This document shows positions 1 to 8,183 of a stretch of 31,826 nt of DNA, piece after piece (within the stretch, counting starts at the first letter, position 1; every line of letters begins with the position of its first letter). The DNA is from Methanomicrobia archaeon (GTDB lineage Archaea > Methanobacteriota_B > Thermococci > Methanofastidiosales > NM3): assembly GCA_011372835.1 (NCBI GenBank), contig DSAJ01000112.1, positions 1 to 31,826 on the forward strand, written 5' to 3'. The position numbers and the translations under genes were made by a program. The notes below the pieces were generated by a model that was given only the letters and a program-made list of their open reading frames with translations, was not told the DNA's origin and ran no database searches.

Positions 1-134
1 CAGCACGTGTTGGCGGCCGATCCGCCCTCGCCCTCATGGTATGTTTTCACTGAGAGCTTCTCGTGAAACGCGGGGAAGCGCGGTACCGCGAGTATGATGT
101 CGTGGTTCATGTTTCCGCAGAAGAGCACGTTCAT
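1..134 (-). CDS. PfkB/ribokinase-family carbohydrate or nucleoside kinase (partial, N-terminus only)
   Basis: This is the first 44 or so residues of a kinase that runs leftwards off the window. The N-terminus has the PfkB-family pattern: a hydrophobic strand, then GNMNHDIIL (the N-x-D substrate-contact region), then EGGSAAN, the GG(S)xxN segment where these kinases hold the sugar or nucleoside. The family phosphorylates sugars, nucleosides or fructose-6-phosphate with ATP; the specificity-setting C-terminal half is missing here. I chose the ATG at 134 because a TATA-like ATTTATGTGG (164-155) sits about 26 nt upstream, as expected for a leaderless transcript. In-frame ATGs at 143 and 179 are alternatives. 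The gene is divergent from the importer operon across an AT-rich region. Confidence 0.8.
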   Translation of the reverse strand, partial: MNVLFCGNMNHDIILAVPRFPAFHEKLSVKTYHEGEGGSAANTC

Positions 135-225
135 GGCACACATTCGCAGCGCAACCACATAAATCTTGCCGTTGTCCATGTGGCGCATGCATCCGACTTC
201 GTGTCACGATTTATTTTTAATTTAA

Positions 226-345
226 TATTTTGTGTTACTTTTTATAATATTGGCACAATCTAATCTAATAATTTTAATTCTCAAAAACTTGTTACTATTT
301 GAAACAACTAGTTTATTTTGTGTTACTATTTGCCATAAAATGGCA
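226..345. promoter_or_regulatory. Candidate operator region between pfkB-like gene and importer operon: repeats plus palindrome
   Basis: The AT-rich divergent intergenic region contains a 14-bp exact direct repeat (TATTTTGTGTTACT at 226-239 and 314-327). A third related copy, TGTTACTATTT, lies at 290-300, so TGTTACT(A/T)TTT occurs three times (233, 290, 321). Directly after the last copy is a perfect inverted repeat, TGCCAT-AAA-ATGGCA, at 331-345. It ends 15 nt before the TATA box of the importer operon. This placement suits a repressor or activator site, for example for a metal- or cofactor-responsive regulator. The regulator itself is not identified. Confidence 0.45.
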
Positions 346-360
346 TATCCATTGAGAAAA

Positions 361-404
361 ATATTTATATGGTATCCAAAAAGTGTTATGAATCACAAGG
401 AGGT
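361..404 (+). promoter_or_regulatory. Promoter and Shine-Dalgarno of the importer operon
   Basis: A TATA box ATATTTATAT lies at 361-370 and predicts transcription start near 391. GGAGGT at 399-404 lies 7 nt before the ATG at 412. The site therefore decides the start codon and rules out the longer open frame beginning at 232, which would start upstream of the promoter. Confidence 0.7.
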
Positions 405-411
405 AACATCA

Positions 412-1707
412 ATGAAAAAGATTGTACCAATCGGTTTGCTTATCGTCCTCTTGACGGGACTCGTCGGCGGATGCATCGGGGGCGGCCCCGATACGACCAT
501 CGCCGATGAGCTCGAGGAGCGCCCGTCGCTCTCGATGCTCGTCGACGCGCTCACGTCTGCAGGGCTCTATGACATTTTTGGCGAGGAGGGCGACTACACC
601 CTTCTTGCGCCAAGCAACGACGCTCTCGAATCGCTTGACGAGCGCTATGCGTCCGACCCGGCGCTCCTGGAACAGATACTGACGTATCACGTGCTCGAAG
701 GGTCGTACTCTGCATCCAAGATCTCCCAGTCGCAGACGCTTGCCACGCTGCAGGGCGAGGACATCGAGGTCAAGACCACAGGCTCGCTCTCCATAGGGGG
801 GGCCTCTGTTACCGAACAGGACATTGAATGCACCAACGGCACGCTCCACGTGATCGATGCGGTGCTCGTGCCGCCATCGATCGAGGAGACCTACATCGAC
901 TACACGTTCGAGGACGGCGCCGGCCGCGAGGTCACCATCGAGAAGGTGCCCGAGCGCGTGGTGTCGCTTGCAAGCTCCGCCACCGAGGTGATGTTTGCCA
1001 TTGGTGCGGGCGAGAAGGTCGTCGGCGTCGACAAGTACAGCACGTACCCCGAGGAGGTCGCCAGCCGCCCCAATCTCGGGAGCGGGTCGTCGCTTGATAT
1101 GGAAAAGCTCATCGAGCTCGAGCCCGACCTCGTCGTCATATGGTACTTCTACGGCGATGCCATCGAGAACATCGAGCAGCGCGGCATCAACGTGATGGCG
1201 ATAAATCCCGCCTCGGTCAGCGACATCTATGATGAGATCGAACTCCTCGGCACGATCCTTGGATTCGAGGAGAACGCACAGGATGTCATCGGCGACATGC
1301 AAGCGCGCATATCGGAGATCACCGACTATGTGGACACGATCCCTGTCGAGGACCGCCCCACGGTCTTCTACGAGACGTCCCAACCGTTCAAGAGCCTCAA
1401 CGCTGACACGTTCACCGGCGAGCTCATCGAGATGGCGGGCGGCATCAACATCGCAGCAGACGAGGAGTCTCGCTACCCCGTGCTCTCGAGCGAATGGATC
1501 ATCCAGGAGGACCCCGACGTCATCGTGGTGCTCTCGTATGGCGCATCCGTCGAGGAGATCAAGGCGCGCAGCGGATGGGGACAGGTCTCAGCCGTTGCCA
1601 ATGACAGGGTCTATGCCGTCGAGAGCGACTTGGTCACATCGAATCCCCGTCTCGTGCTCGGACTCGAGCAGCTGGCGAAATGGTTTTATCCTGAGTACTT
1701 CGAGTGA
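412..1707 (+). CDS. Lipoprotein: fasciclin (FAS1) domain fused to FecB/BtuF-type substrate-binding protein
   Basis: This 431-residue secreted lipoprotein starts with a charged, hydrophobic signal peptide and a lipobox-like LVGGC (Cys21), so it should be lipid-anchored outside the cell. Residues about 27-155 form a FAS1 domain, recognisable from DYTLLAPSNDA, the YHVLEG strand and the HVIDAVLVP end. Residues about 163-428 form a periplasmic-binding domain (PF01497 type): RVVSLASSATEVMFAIGAG, then LEPDLVV, with the conserved late EDPDVIVV strand. That domain binds cobalamin, haem or an iron chelate and passes it to the permease encoded next. FAS1 domains are adhesion modules and are not a usual part of these receptors. 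The gene overlaps the permease gene by 4 nt. The ligand cannot be told from sequence. Confidence 0.88.
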   Translation: MKKIVPIGLLIVLLTGLVGGCIGGGPDTTIADELEERPSLSMLVDALTSAGLYDIFGEEGDYTLLAPSNDALESLDERYASDPALLEQILTYHVLEGSYSASKISQSQTLATLQGEDIEVKTTGSLSIGGASVTEQDIECTNGTLHVIDAVLVPPSIEETYIDYTFEDGAGREVTIEKVPERVVSLASSATEVMFAIGAGEKVVGVDKYSTYPEEVASRPNLGSGSSLDMEKLIELEPDLVVIWYFYGDAIENIEQRGINVMAINPASVSDIYDEIELLGTILGFEENAQDVIGDMQARISEITDYVDTIPVEDRPTVFYETSQPFKSLNADTFTGELIEMAGGINIAADEESRYPVLSSEWIIQEDPDVIVVLSYGASVEEIKARSGWGQVSAVANDRVYAVESDLVTSNPRLVLGLEQLAKWFYPEYFE

Positions 1708-2765
1708 ACGTGATGCAGGATATCGAAGCGTACTTCCATAGTGTACGGATGTATCGGCTCACCGTCATGGTGGGCCTCATCCTCTTCTTGTTCGCCGTTG
1801 CCATCCTCGGCATCATGGTCGGACCGGTATCGATCTCGCCGTCGACGATCCTGCACATCTTCTGGATGCAGATACCGCACGTTGGCGACTCGGTCATGCA
1901 GACCTGGCCCCACTCGTACACATCCATCGTCATGGACGTCCGCCTCCCGCGCGTGCTGCTCGGCATGCTCGTCGGGATGGGCCTGGCCGTCTCGGGATGT
2001 GCCATGCAGGGCCTCTTTCGCAATCCCATGGCGTCCCCGTACGTCTGCGGCCTCTCATCGGGGGGCGCGTTCGGTGCGGCCCTTGCGGTCAACCTCGGTC
2101 TCGCCTATATCTTCCTGCCGTTCTTCGCGTTTCTCTTCGCGACGCTTACCGTCTTTTTCGTCTACATGATATCGCGGGTCAACAACAAGGTGCCAACAGA
2201 GACGCTCCTCCTTTCAGGCATCGCTCTCTCGTCGTTCTTCTCGGCCCTTGTCTCGCTCATGCTCTACTTCGCCGACCAGCAGCTCGAGCGCATCGTCTTC
2301 TGGATGATGGGGGGGCTCTGGGCGTCGACGTGGGACAAGGTCGCGGTGACGCTTCCCCTCATCGTCGTCGCTGTCCCGCTCTTCTACGTGCTCTCCCGCG
2401 AGCTCAATGCCATGCTGCTTGGCGAGGAGAACGCGACCGACCTTGGCATCAAGGTCGAGTCGACCAAGCGCATCATACTCGTGCTCACCGCGTTCACCGT
2501 GGGTGCCTGTGTTGCCGTCTCGGGCGTCATCGGTTTTGTCGGCCTCATCATCCCTCATATCGCCCGCATCTTCGTCGGTCCCGACCACAAGATCCTTATC
2601 CCCGCCTCCGTCTTCGTGGGCGGGATCTTTTTGATCCTCACCGACACGCTGGCGCGCACGATCATCATGCCTGCAGAGCTTCCCGTCGGCATCATCACGT
2701 CGCTTTTCGGCGTGCCGTTCTTCCTCTATCTCCTGCGAAAGCGCAAGGAGCGCATGGGGTGGTAA
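1704..2765 (+). CDS. FecCD/BtuC-family ABC transporter permease
   Basis: This is the membrane subunit of an importer for an iron chelate, haem or cobalamin. At 353 residues it matches the family size and consists almost wholly of hydrophobic helices. Family marks are the early VRLPRVLLGMLVGMGLAVSG block, QGLFRNPMASPY, and the late GFVGLIIPHIARIFVGPDH loop that couples to the ATPase. The frame opens with GTG at 1704, overlapping the receptor's stop codon (GTGA), which implies translational coupling. An ATG at 1713, three codons in, is an alternative, and neither has a strong ribosome site. The gene is followed after 4 nt by the ATPase gene. Together the three make a complete importer, with no TonB-type outer-membrane part, as expected in an archaeon. 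Confidence 0.92.
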   Translation: MNVMQDIEAYFHSVRMYRLTVMVGLILFLFAVAILGIMVGPVSISPSTILHIFWMQIPHVGDSVMQTWPHSYTSIVMDVRLPRVLLGMLVGMGLAVSGCAMQGLFRNPMASPYVCGLSSGGAFGAALAVNLGLAYIFLPFFAFLFATLTVFFVYMISRVNNKVPTETLLLSGIALSSFFSALVSLMLYFADQQLERIVFWMMGGLWASTWDKVAVTLPLIVVAVPLFYVLSRELNAMLLGEENATDLGIKVESTKRIILVLTAFTVGACVAVSGVIGFVGLIIPHIARIFVGPDHKILIPASVFVGGIFLILTDTLARTIIMPAELPVGIITSLFGVPFFLYLLRKRKERMGW

Positions 2766-2769
2766 AAAA

Positions 2770-3558
2770 ATGCAACTTTCAGTCTCGTCCCTCAACTTCT
2801 CGTTTCCCACCAAGGTGGTGCTGCGCGACGTCTCGTTTTCCGCGCACAGCGGTGAGGTGTTTGGTATCGTTGGCCCCAACGGCTCGGGCAAGACGACGCT
2901 GCTTCGATGCCTGCGCCTCGTGCTCAGCCCCCAGGGCGGTGCCATCACGCTCGATGACGAGGACGTCATGACATGGGACCGGTCCCGTATCGCGCGGGTC
3001 TTCGGCGTCGTGCCCCAGTCGACGACACTCACATTCCCGTTTTCTGTCTTTGACGTCGTCATGATGGGGCGCATCCCGCACCTGGGCCGATTCCAGCGCG
3101 AGGGCGCCCACGACATCTCGATCGTCCGTGAGTCGATGAAGCTCACATCGATAGATCATCTCTTTGAGCGGCCGATATCGCAACTTTCAGGCGGTGAGCT
3201 TCAACGCGTGATCATCGCTCGCGCGCTCGCGCAGGAGCCTCGGGTCCTCCTGCTTGACGAGCCCACGTCACAGCTTGACATCAATCACCAGTTCGAGGTC
3301 ATGAAGCTTGTTCGCTCCTTTGCCATCGAGCACAACATGGTCGTGATTATCATATCCCACAACCTCAACCTCTCTCTTCGCTACTGCGACCGGCTGCTCT
3401 TGCTCAAGGATGGCGGCGTCCATTCGTGCGGCGCGTCAGATGAGGTGCTCACGCCCGACAACATCCGCGAAGTCTACGGCGTCGAGGCACAGCTCGATTA
3501 CAACAAGCGCATTGGCGCCCATCAGCTCACGCTGATCGATGCGATAGAAAGGGATTGA
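2770..3558 (+). CDS. FecE/BtuD-family ABC transporter ATPase
   Basis: This 262-residue cytoplasmic ATPase powers the importer. Visible motifs are Walker A GPNGSGKTT (35-43), a Q-loop at Gln84, signature LSGGE (139-143), Walker B VLLLDEP (Asp163, Glu164) and the switch His197 in ISHN. All catalytic residues are present. The start ATG at 2770 lies 4 nt after the permease stop, and a GGGGTGG ribosome site lies inside the end of the permease gene. The last residues after the NBD core (about 240-262) are typical of this subfamily. The gene ends 36 nt before the convergent AIM24-type gene. Confidence 0.93.
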   Translation: MQLSVSSLNFSFPTKVVLRDVSFSAHSGEVFGIVGPNGSGKTTLLRCLRLVLSPQGGAITLDDEDVMTWDRSRIARVFGVVPQSTTLTFPFSVFDVVMMGRIPHLGRFQREGAHDISIVRESMKLTSIDHLFERPISQLSGGELQRVIIARALAQEPRVLLLDEPTSQLDINHQFEVMKLVRSFAIEHNMVVIIISHNLNLSLRYCDRLLLLKDGGVHSCGASDEVLTPDNIREVYGVEAQLDYNKRIGAHQLTLIDAIERD

Positions 3559-3578
3559 AAGAAATAAAAGAGAAAAGG

Positions 3579-3594
3579 GTCACCATCTGGTGAC
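3579..3594. terminator. Hairpin terminator between convergent genes
   Basis: A perfect GTCACC-ATCT-GGTGAC inverted repeat fills the gap between the ATPase gene and the minus-strand gene. Read on the minus strand it starts right after the TAA stop and is followed by CCTTTTCTCTTTTATTTC, a T-rich run, so it looks like the minus-strand gene's terminator. The plus-strand side lacks a clear T-run. Confidence 0.55.
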
Positions 3595-4293
3595 TTACTG
3601 ATTCTTGTTGGGAAGGAACGGGACGAGCCAGCTGCCAAACGCCGTTGGATTCCTCGTCTGCAGGTAGACGTTGCCTTGCCCTTTGAGCTTGAGCACGAGC
3701 CCCTCACCCGAGAGGAACGTCGACTTGAGCCCTCCGATCTTTTTGACCTCGTAATCGATGGACTCGGAGAATCCCACGAGGTGACCGGTGTCGATGATCA
3801 TCTCGCCGGCAAGCTCGCGCTTGATGAGAGCACCGAACGCCGAGACGAAGAGGTCGCCCCTGCCCTCCGCCTTGAGGAAGAAGAGACCCTCGCGGGATAC
3901 CATGCCCCGCAGCCCCTGGAACTTGGTGTCAAGCGTCATGTCGGGGGTCGATGCAAGGAACGCGCCCGATTGCATCATCCACGTCTCTCCCTCCATCGGG
4001 ATGCACTGTATGTCGCCCGGGTACCCTGGCGCCAGCGTTATCTCCCCCGGTCCGTTCTCTGCCGTGAACGTGTTCTGGAAGAACGACTCGCCCCCAAGCG
4101 CCTTGCGCTTGAACGCACCGAACATGCCTCCCTGCATACTCGTCTGCACGGTGCAGTTGGCAGACATCGAGACCATGGCGCCCGCTTCCGCCTTGATGGA
4201 CTGGCCGCTTTTAAGGTTGACCTGCAGCAAGGTGTATGCCGGACTCTTCAATATTTCGTAATCAAAATCTTTTCCTTGTTCTATGATAATCAC
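3595..4293 (-). CDS. AIM24/TIGR00266-family protein
   Basis: A cytoplasmic protein of about 232 residues with no signal or membrane helix. It has the family signature: EILKSPAYTLLQV near the start, AEAGAMVSM, GGESFFQNTF, the GYPGDIQ region and the late GEGLVLKL. The family adopts a beta-rich fold, and its biochemical role is not established. In eukaryotes the AIM24 homologue affects mitochondrial organisation. The start is GTG at 4293 or TTG at 4296. A strong TATA (TATATATAAA, 4326-4317) centred about 26 nt upstream predicts a leaderless transcript beginning there, and there is no ribosome site. It is monocistronic, convergent with the importer operon and divergent from the phosphate permease gene. 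Confidence 0.85.
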   Translation of the reverse strand: MIIIEQGKDFDYEILKSPAYTLLQVNLKSGQSIKAEAGAMVSMSANCTVQTSMQGGMFGAFKRKALGGESFFQNTFTAENGPGEITLAPGYPGDIQCIPMEGETWMMQSGAFLASTPDMTLDTKFQGLRGMVSREGLFFLKAEGRGDLFVSAFGALIKRELAGEMIIDTGHLVGFSESIDYEVKKIGGLKSTFLSGEGLVLKLKGQGNVYLQTRNPTAFGSWLVPFLPNKNQ

Positions 4294-4463
4294 CAAGAAA
4301 TGTCTCGCGCGGTATGTTTATATATATTTGTATTTGTTTTTTCTCTTGAGCTGCCGACACATGCGTTCTCGCCCCATTCTCCCCCATATGCGCTGCGAAG
4401 CCTGACACGGTGCTCACAATATTTATGTATCTGTCCACCATTGTAGGTACGGACGGGATCACC

Positions 4464-5411
4464 ATGGAACTGGCGTTGATAGCCGCAAGCATGTTCATCG
4501 CTGCAACGATCGGGGCAAACGACATTGCCAACGCCATCGGTACGACGGTGGGGTCCAACATCCTCTCGTACCGCAAGGCGACGGTCCTTGCGGGCGTCTC
4601 CGTCGTCGCCGGTGCGCTCCTTGCGGGCAGCAACACGATCGATACCGTGGGAAGGGGGCTCCTTGACACGTCGTCGCTTGAGCTCATGACGCTCTCTGTC
4701 GCACTCACGTGCGCCGCAAGCGCCGTCGCGATTGCGACGTATCTTAGCTTTCCCGTCTCGGCCACGCAGTCGGTGGTGGGGGCGCTTGCAGGAACGGGGC
4801 TTGCAACAGGTCTTGCCCTCAACTCGTCGGTGCTCTTTGACATCGCCGTCGTCTGGACGCTGCTTCCATTCTTCTCGGCCGCCATGTCATTCCTGTCGTT
4901 TTTCTTCTACAGGGGCGTGTTCTCACGTCTCTTCAAACAAAGGGCATATGCTTATGAGCGCCTCATAGCGTTGCTCGTTGCGGGCTCGGGCATCCTCGTC
5001 TCGTTCTCGCTCGGCTCGAACAACATCGGCAACGCCGTGGGTACGCTCGTGGCCCAGGATGTCATGAACGCCGAGAGCGCCATCGTGCTCGGGGCGCTGT
5101 TCATCGCCGTCGGCGCGCTCCTCTTCTCAAAGCGCGTCATACTCACCATCGGCAAGGGGATAACGCAGCTCGACCCCCTGCAAGCGTTCGTGTGCCAGTT
5201 CTCGTCCTCGTTTACCGTCTTTGCCTGCACGCTCATAGGCATCCCCGTCTCGCTGAGCCAGGCGACGGTGGGAAGCGTGGTAGGGGTGGGATTGACGAAA
5301 GGCACGACATCGGTCAACAGGCGCTTCATCATGCGCATCGTGGGAAGTTGGATAGCGACGCCGTTCATATCGGGCGTGGTCTCGTACGCCCTCATCCGTC
5401 TCATCGCGTGA
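4464..5411 (+). CDS. PiT-family inorganic phosphate permease
   Basis: This 315-residue membrane protein is built from two related halves, each with the PiT signature: GANDIANAIGTTVGS near residue 16 and LGSNNIGNAVGTLV in the second half. Both halves are rich in transmembrane helices with a short loop between, which is the archaeal-size PiT rather than the longer bacterial PitA. It imports phosphate coupled to H+ or Na+. The frame is open upstream (GTG at 4410), but the ATG at 4464 fits the family N-terminus and lies a short distance after the TATA-like AATATTTATG (4418-4427). The last 11 nt overlap the end of the convergent isopentenyl phosphate kinase gene. No phosphate regulator (PhoU-like) is adjacent. 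Confidence 0.9.
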   Translation: MELALIAASMFIAATIGANDIANAIGTTVGSNILSYRKATVLAGVSVVAGALLAGSNTIDTVGRGLLDTSSLELMTLSVALTCAASAVAIATYLSFPVSATQSVVGALAGTGLATGLALNSSVLFDIAVVWTLLPFFSAAMSFLSFFFYRGVFSRLFKQRAYAYERLIALLVAGSGILVSFSLGSNNIGNAVGTLVAQDVMNAESAIVLGALFIAVGALLFSKRVILTIGKGITQLDPLQAFVCQFSSSFTVFACTLIGIPVSLSQATVGSVVGVGLTKGTTSVNRRFIMRIVGSWIATPFISGVVSYALIRLIA

Positions 5412-6165
5412 TGCGCGTGCCGACATGCTCGCCCCTGAGCGTGCGCGCCAGCGCGCCGGGCTCGCCGAGGCTGGTGATGTCGACCATCTCGATGGCGTCC
5501 CCAAATCTCGCTATCTCCTCGAGCTTGCCCCGCATGCCGCCGGTGGCGTCGCCTGACCCGCCTGCCTCGATGAAGGGTAGACGTCCGAACGTCACGTGGT
5601 CGATGCGTCGTGCATCTGCATCCTCTTTCGGGTCGGTGGTGTAGATGCCTCCGACGTCGGTAAGGAAGATCGCCCTGCTTCCGGGAAATGTGCGTGCGAG
5701 ATGGAGCATGATCTGGTCTCCTGAGAGGATGGAAAAAGAGAGCGTCGCATCATGGACGGCGTCGCCGTAGAGCACCGGCACGAATCCCTTCTGCACGGTC
5801 GTGCGTATGAGGTCGTCGTTGCACCAGTCGATGATGCCGTTGCGCGTGGTCATCACTGCGCTCGTCTGGAGCGCGAACGCGCCGATGCCCCCTTCGTTGA
5901 GCGCCTCGCATACCACGTTCGAGAGCGTGCGCATGGCGACGTTGATGCGGGCGACGCCCTCGCGTTGCGCCTTTGTCGTGATGGCGCCGCGCACATTGTA
6001 GCGTGCGGCCAGCGGGTGTCCGAACGAACCGCCCCCATGGCAGAGCACGACGTCTTCTTCAGTGTCCCGAAGCGCTGCCGCAAGCTCGGCGAGCGCCTCA
6101 TCCTTTACCGAGAAGGGAACCTTCTTGTCCGTGATCGCCGACCCGCCCGCCTTGATGAGTATCAT
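5401..6165 (-). CDS. Isopentenyl phosphate kinase
   Basis: This amino-acid-kinase fold enzyme of 254 residues makes isopentenyl diphosphate from isopentenyl phosphate with ATP, the last step of the archaeal mevalonate pathway. It opens with the glycine-rich KAGGSAITDK. It has HGGGSFGHPLA with the IPK-specific His at residue 50, and the nucleotide-binding FLTDVGGIYT plus GGSGDATGGM segments. The His separates IPK from fosfomycin and glutamate kinases. I chose the ATG at 6165 because AGGTGG lies five bases before it. A GTG at 6174 directly after the upstream stop is possible. It is co-transcribed with the ACT-domain gene, whose stop is 9 nt upstream. Confidence 0.92.
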   Translation of the reverse strand: MILIKAGGSAITDKKVPFSVKDEALAELAAALRDTEEDVVLCHGGGSFGHPLAARYNVRGAITTKAQREGVARINVAMRTLSNVVCEALNEGGIGAFALQTSAVMTTRNGIIDWCNDDLIRTTVQKGFVPVLYGDAVHDATLSFSILSGDQIMLHLARTFPGSRAIFLTDVGGIYTTDPKEDADARRIDHVTFGRLPFIEAGGSGDATGGMRGKLEEIARFGDAIEMVDITSLGEPGALARTLRGEHVGTRITR

Positions 6166-6174
6166 GGTGTCCAC

Positions 6175-6810
6175 CTAGAAGTTGAGGAACTGCATCGCAC
6201 GTGCGATGTCGGCCTCGTTGATGATGAAGATCGTGTTGGTCCAGCAGCTCATGGTCTCGCATATGTTGATGCCGTGCTCGCCGAAGAGCGAATAGAGGTG
6301 TGCGATGACGCCCGGCGTCGTCTCGAGCTCAGGCGGGCTCTTTATCGTGATCATCGCCAGATCCTCTGACGACTTGAAGACGTCGTCGCCCAGCGCGTCC
6401 CTGAGCAGCTGACGGTGCTTTTCCGTCGTGATGAGCGTGATGGCGGTGGACCCCTCGATGCTGTAGTAGATGTCCTGCTCCTTCTTGATCTTGTCCTCGA
6501 GCGATATGAGCGTGCGTGGATGGACGGTCTTTTTCACGATGAACACGACGATCTTGTTCTTTATCTCAAGCTCGCTCTTTGAGAGGATGTCCATAATGAC
6601 GTCCTCATGTGACCGTTTCGGCCTGAGCTGCTCGAAGTAGCGCCTGCTGGCCACGATGATCGCGTCCTTGCTCGTCTTCTTCTGGATGTCCTTTTCCCGC
6701 GCGATCTTCTCGGCAAGCTTCGAGTAGTTGATGAGGTTGTTACTGATACAGTCTTTTATCGACGGGTGTGTGTCGATGTACTCCTTCGTGATCTCCGCCG
6801 TTGTCTTCAT
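6175..6810 (-). CDS. ACT-domain protein, archaeal conserved, function unknown
   Basis: This 211-residue soluble protein precedes the isopentenyl phosphate kinase gene. The C-terminal part (about 155-211) reads as an ACT domain: a strand, then ETTPGVIAHLYSLFGEHGINI, the P-G-V helix and small-ligand loop, then a closing strand and helix. The N-terminal 70 residues are helical and charged and may form a winged-helix-like unit (ITKEYIDTHP to SRRYFEQL). The middle holds a second alpha-beta unit that may be a degenerate ACT repeat. ACT domains bind amino acids or other small ligands. The ATG at 6810 is 26 nt from the TATA TTTTTATATG, implying a leaderless start. Whether it senses a ligand for the kinase or the divergent argG is unproven. 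Confidence 0.72.
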   Translation of the reverse strand: MKTTAEITKEYIDTHPSIKDCISNNLINYSKLAEKIAREKDIQKKTSKDAIIVASRRYFEQLRPKRSHEDVIMDILSKSELEIKNKIVVFIVKKTVHPRTLISLEDKIKKEQDIYYSIEGSTAITLITTEKHRQLLRDALGDDVFKSSEDLAMITIKSPPELETTPGVIAHLYSLFGEHGINICETMSCWTNTIFIINEADIARAMQFLNF

Positions 6811-6968
6811 ATGATGGCTTCTCGTATCATATCATATAAAAATGTTATTATGAGGACACATGCGTTTGATATCGAAATGTCAAAAATGGCCGTCTTATCC
6901 CACAGGCCAGTTTGAAATAGGTCGATACTTTTAAGTGAGGTGTCTGCTACGTCGACGCACGTGATCAT

Positions 6969-8183
6969 ATGGATTATAACAAGGTGGTTTTGGCCTACAG
7001 TGGCGGTCTTGACACGTCGGTGATCCTTCGCTGGCTCATCGACAAGGGCTATGACGTCATCGCCTACATCGCCGATGTGGGCCAGCACGACGACTTCGAC
7101 CAGATAGCCGAGAAGGCACGCGCGTGCGGTGCTTCGAAGGTCTACGTGAGCGACCTCAAGGAGGAGTTCCTCACCGACTACGTCTACGAGGCGATCGCTG
7201 CCAATGCCGTCTACGAGAACGTTTACCTCCTCGGTACCGCCGTGGCACGCCCCATCATCGCCAAGGAGCACGTGCGCATCGCACGCGAGGAGGGCGCGGG
7301 CGTGCTCTGCCACGGCGCCACCGGCAAGGGCAATGACCAGGCGCGCTTCGAGCTCGCCTACATGACGCTTATGCCCGAGACGGAGATACTCAGCCCGTGG
7401 AAGGACCCCGAATGGCTCTCCGAGTTCAAGGGGCGCAAGGACATGATCGCCTATGCGGAAAAGTGCGAGATACCGATCCCCGTTTCCTTGAGAAAACCGT
7501 TTTCCATCGATGAGAATCTCTTGCACACGAGCTACGAGGCCGGCGTGCTCGAGGACCCCGGGCGACCGTATGACAAGGACATGTTCAAGAAGGGGACCCA
7601 CCCGTTCGATGCGCCCGACGAGCCCGACTTCATCCGTATCCACTTCAAGGGCGGCGCGCCCGTGAAGGTGGAGGACATCGAGGCTGGCACGAGCGTCGAG
7701 GGAACGCTCGCGCTGTTCGATCATCTCAACGAGCTCGGCCTGAAGCACGGCGTGGGCATCGTCGACATGGTGGAAAATCGCCTCATGGGAATGAAGTCGC
7801 GCGGCGTCTACGTCACGCCCGGCGGCACGATACTCTTCAACGCGCACCGCGACCTCGAGTCGATCACGCTCGACAAGGAGGTGCAGCACTACAAGGAGTG
7901 GATGGCCATCGAGATCGGGCGCCTGATCTACAACGGACTGTGGTTCTCGCCCGAGTTCGACTTCCTCATGCAGTCGGTGCGCCACAGCCAGAAGGCAGTG
8001 AACGGCCACGTCGACCTGGCCATCTACAAGGGCGCGGCACACGTCATCGGGCGCCACTCGGACTCGTCGCGTTACGACAACGGCATCGCCTCCATGGACG
8101 AGCATGGCGGCTACGACCAGACGGATGCAAAGGGTTTTATTCGCATATTCGGATTGCGTCTCAAGGCTGGTAGTAAAAAATGA
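6969..8183 (+). CDS. argG: Argininosuccinate synthase
   Basis: This 404-residue cytoplasmic enzyme joins citrulline and aspartate with ATP to give argininosuccinate, the penultimate step of arginine synthesis. The ATP pyrophosphatase P-loop AYSGGLDTSV lies at residues 9-18. Further marks are GATGKGNDQ and the central region with EIGRLIYNGLWFSPE near the C-terminus. Length matches the family. A TATA-like ACTTTTAAG (6928-6936) lies upstream, and GTGATC precedes the ATG. The end overlaps argH by 4 nt (ATGA). An inverted pair TGGCC/GGCCA (6887-6909) upstream could be an operator, but this is weak. Confidence 0.96.
   Translation: MDYNKVVLAYSGGLDTSVILRWLIDKGYDVIAYIADVGQHDDFDQIAEKARACGASKVYVSDLKEEFLTDYVYEAIAANAVYENVYLLGTAVARPIIAKEHVRIAREEGAGVLCHGATGKGNDQARFELAYMTLMPETEILSPWKDPEWLSEFKGRKDMIAYAEKCEIPIPVSLRKPFSIDENLLHTSYEAGVLEDPGRPYDKDMFKKGTHPFDAPDEPDFIRIHFKGGAPVKVEDIEAGTSVEGTLALFDHLNELGLKHGVGIVDMVENRLMGMKSRGVYVTPGGTILFNAHRDLESITLDKEVQHYKEWMAIEIGRLIYNGLWFSPEFDFLMQSVRHSQKAVNGHVDLAIYKGAAHVIGRHSDSSRYDNGIASMDEHGGYDQTDAKGFIRIFGLRLKAGSKK

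Noticed and set aside
63..263. Plus-strand open frame of 66 codons at the left edge
   Set aside because: It is antisense to the PfkB-type N-terminus on the minus strand, and its end is only low-complexity A/T sequence with no ribosome site.
409..1383. 324-codon minus-strand frame opposite the lipoprotein gene
   Set aside because: It is a GC-rich shadow with an Arg/Asp/Val-rich, featureless product; the plus strand has clear FAS1 and binding-protein domains.
1997..2971. 324-codon plus-strand frame overlapping permease and ATPase genes
   Set aside because: It is out of frame with both and very rich in Arg, His and Pro, typical of a shadow frame.
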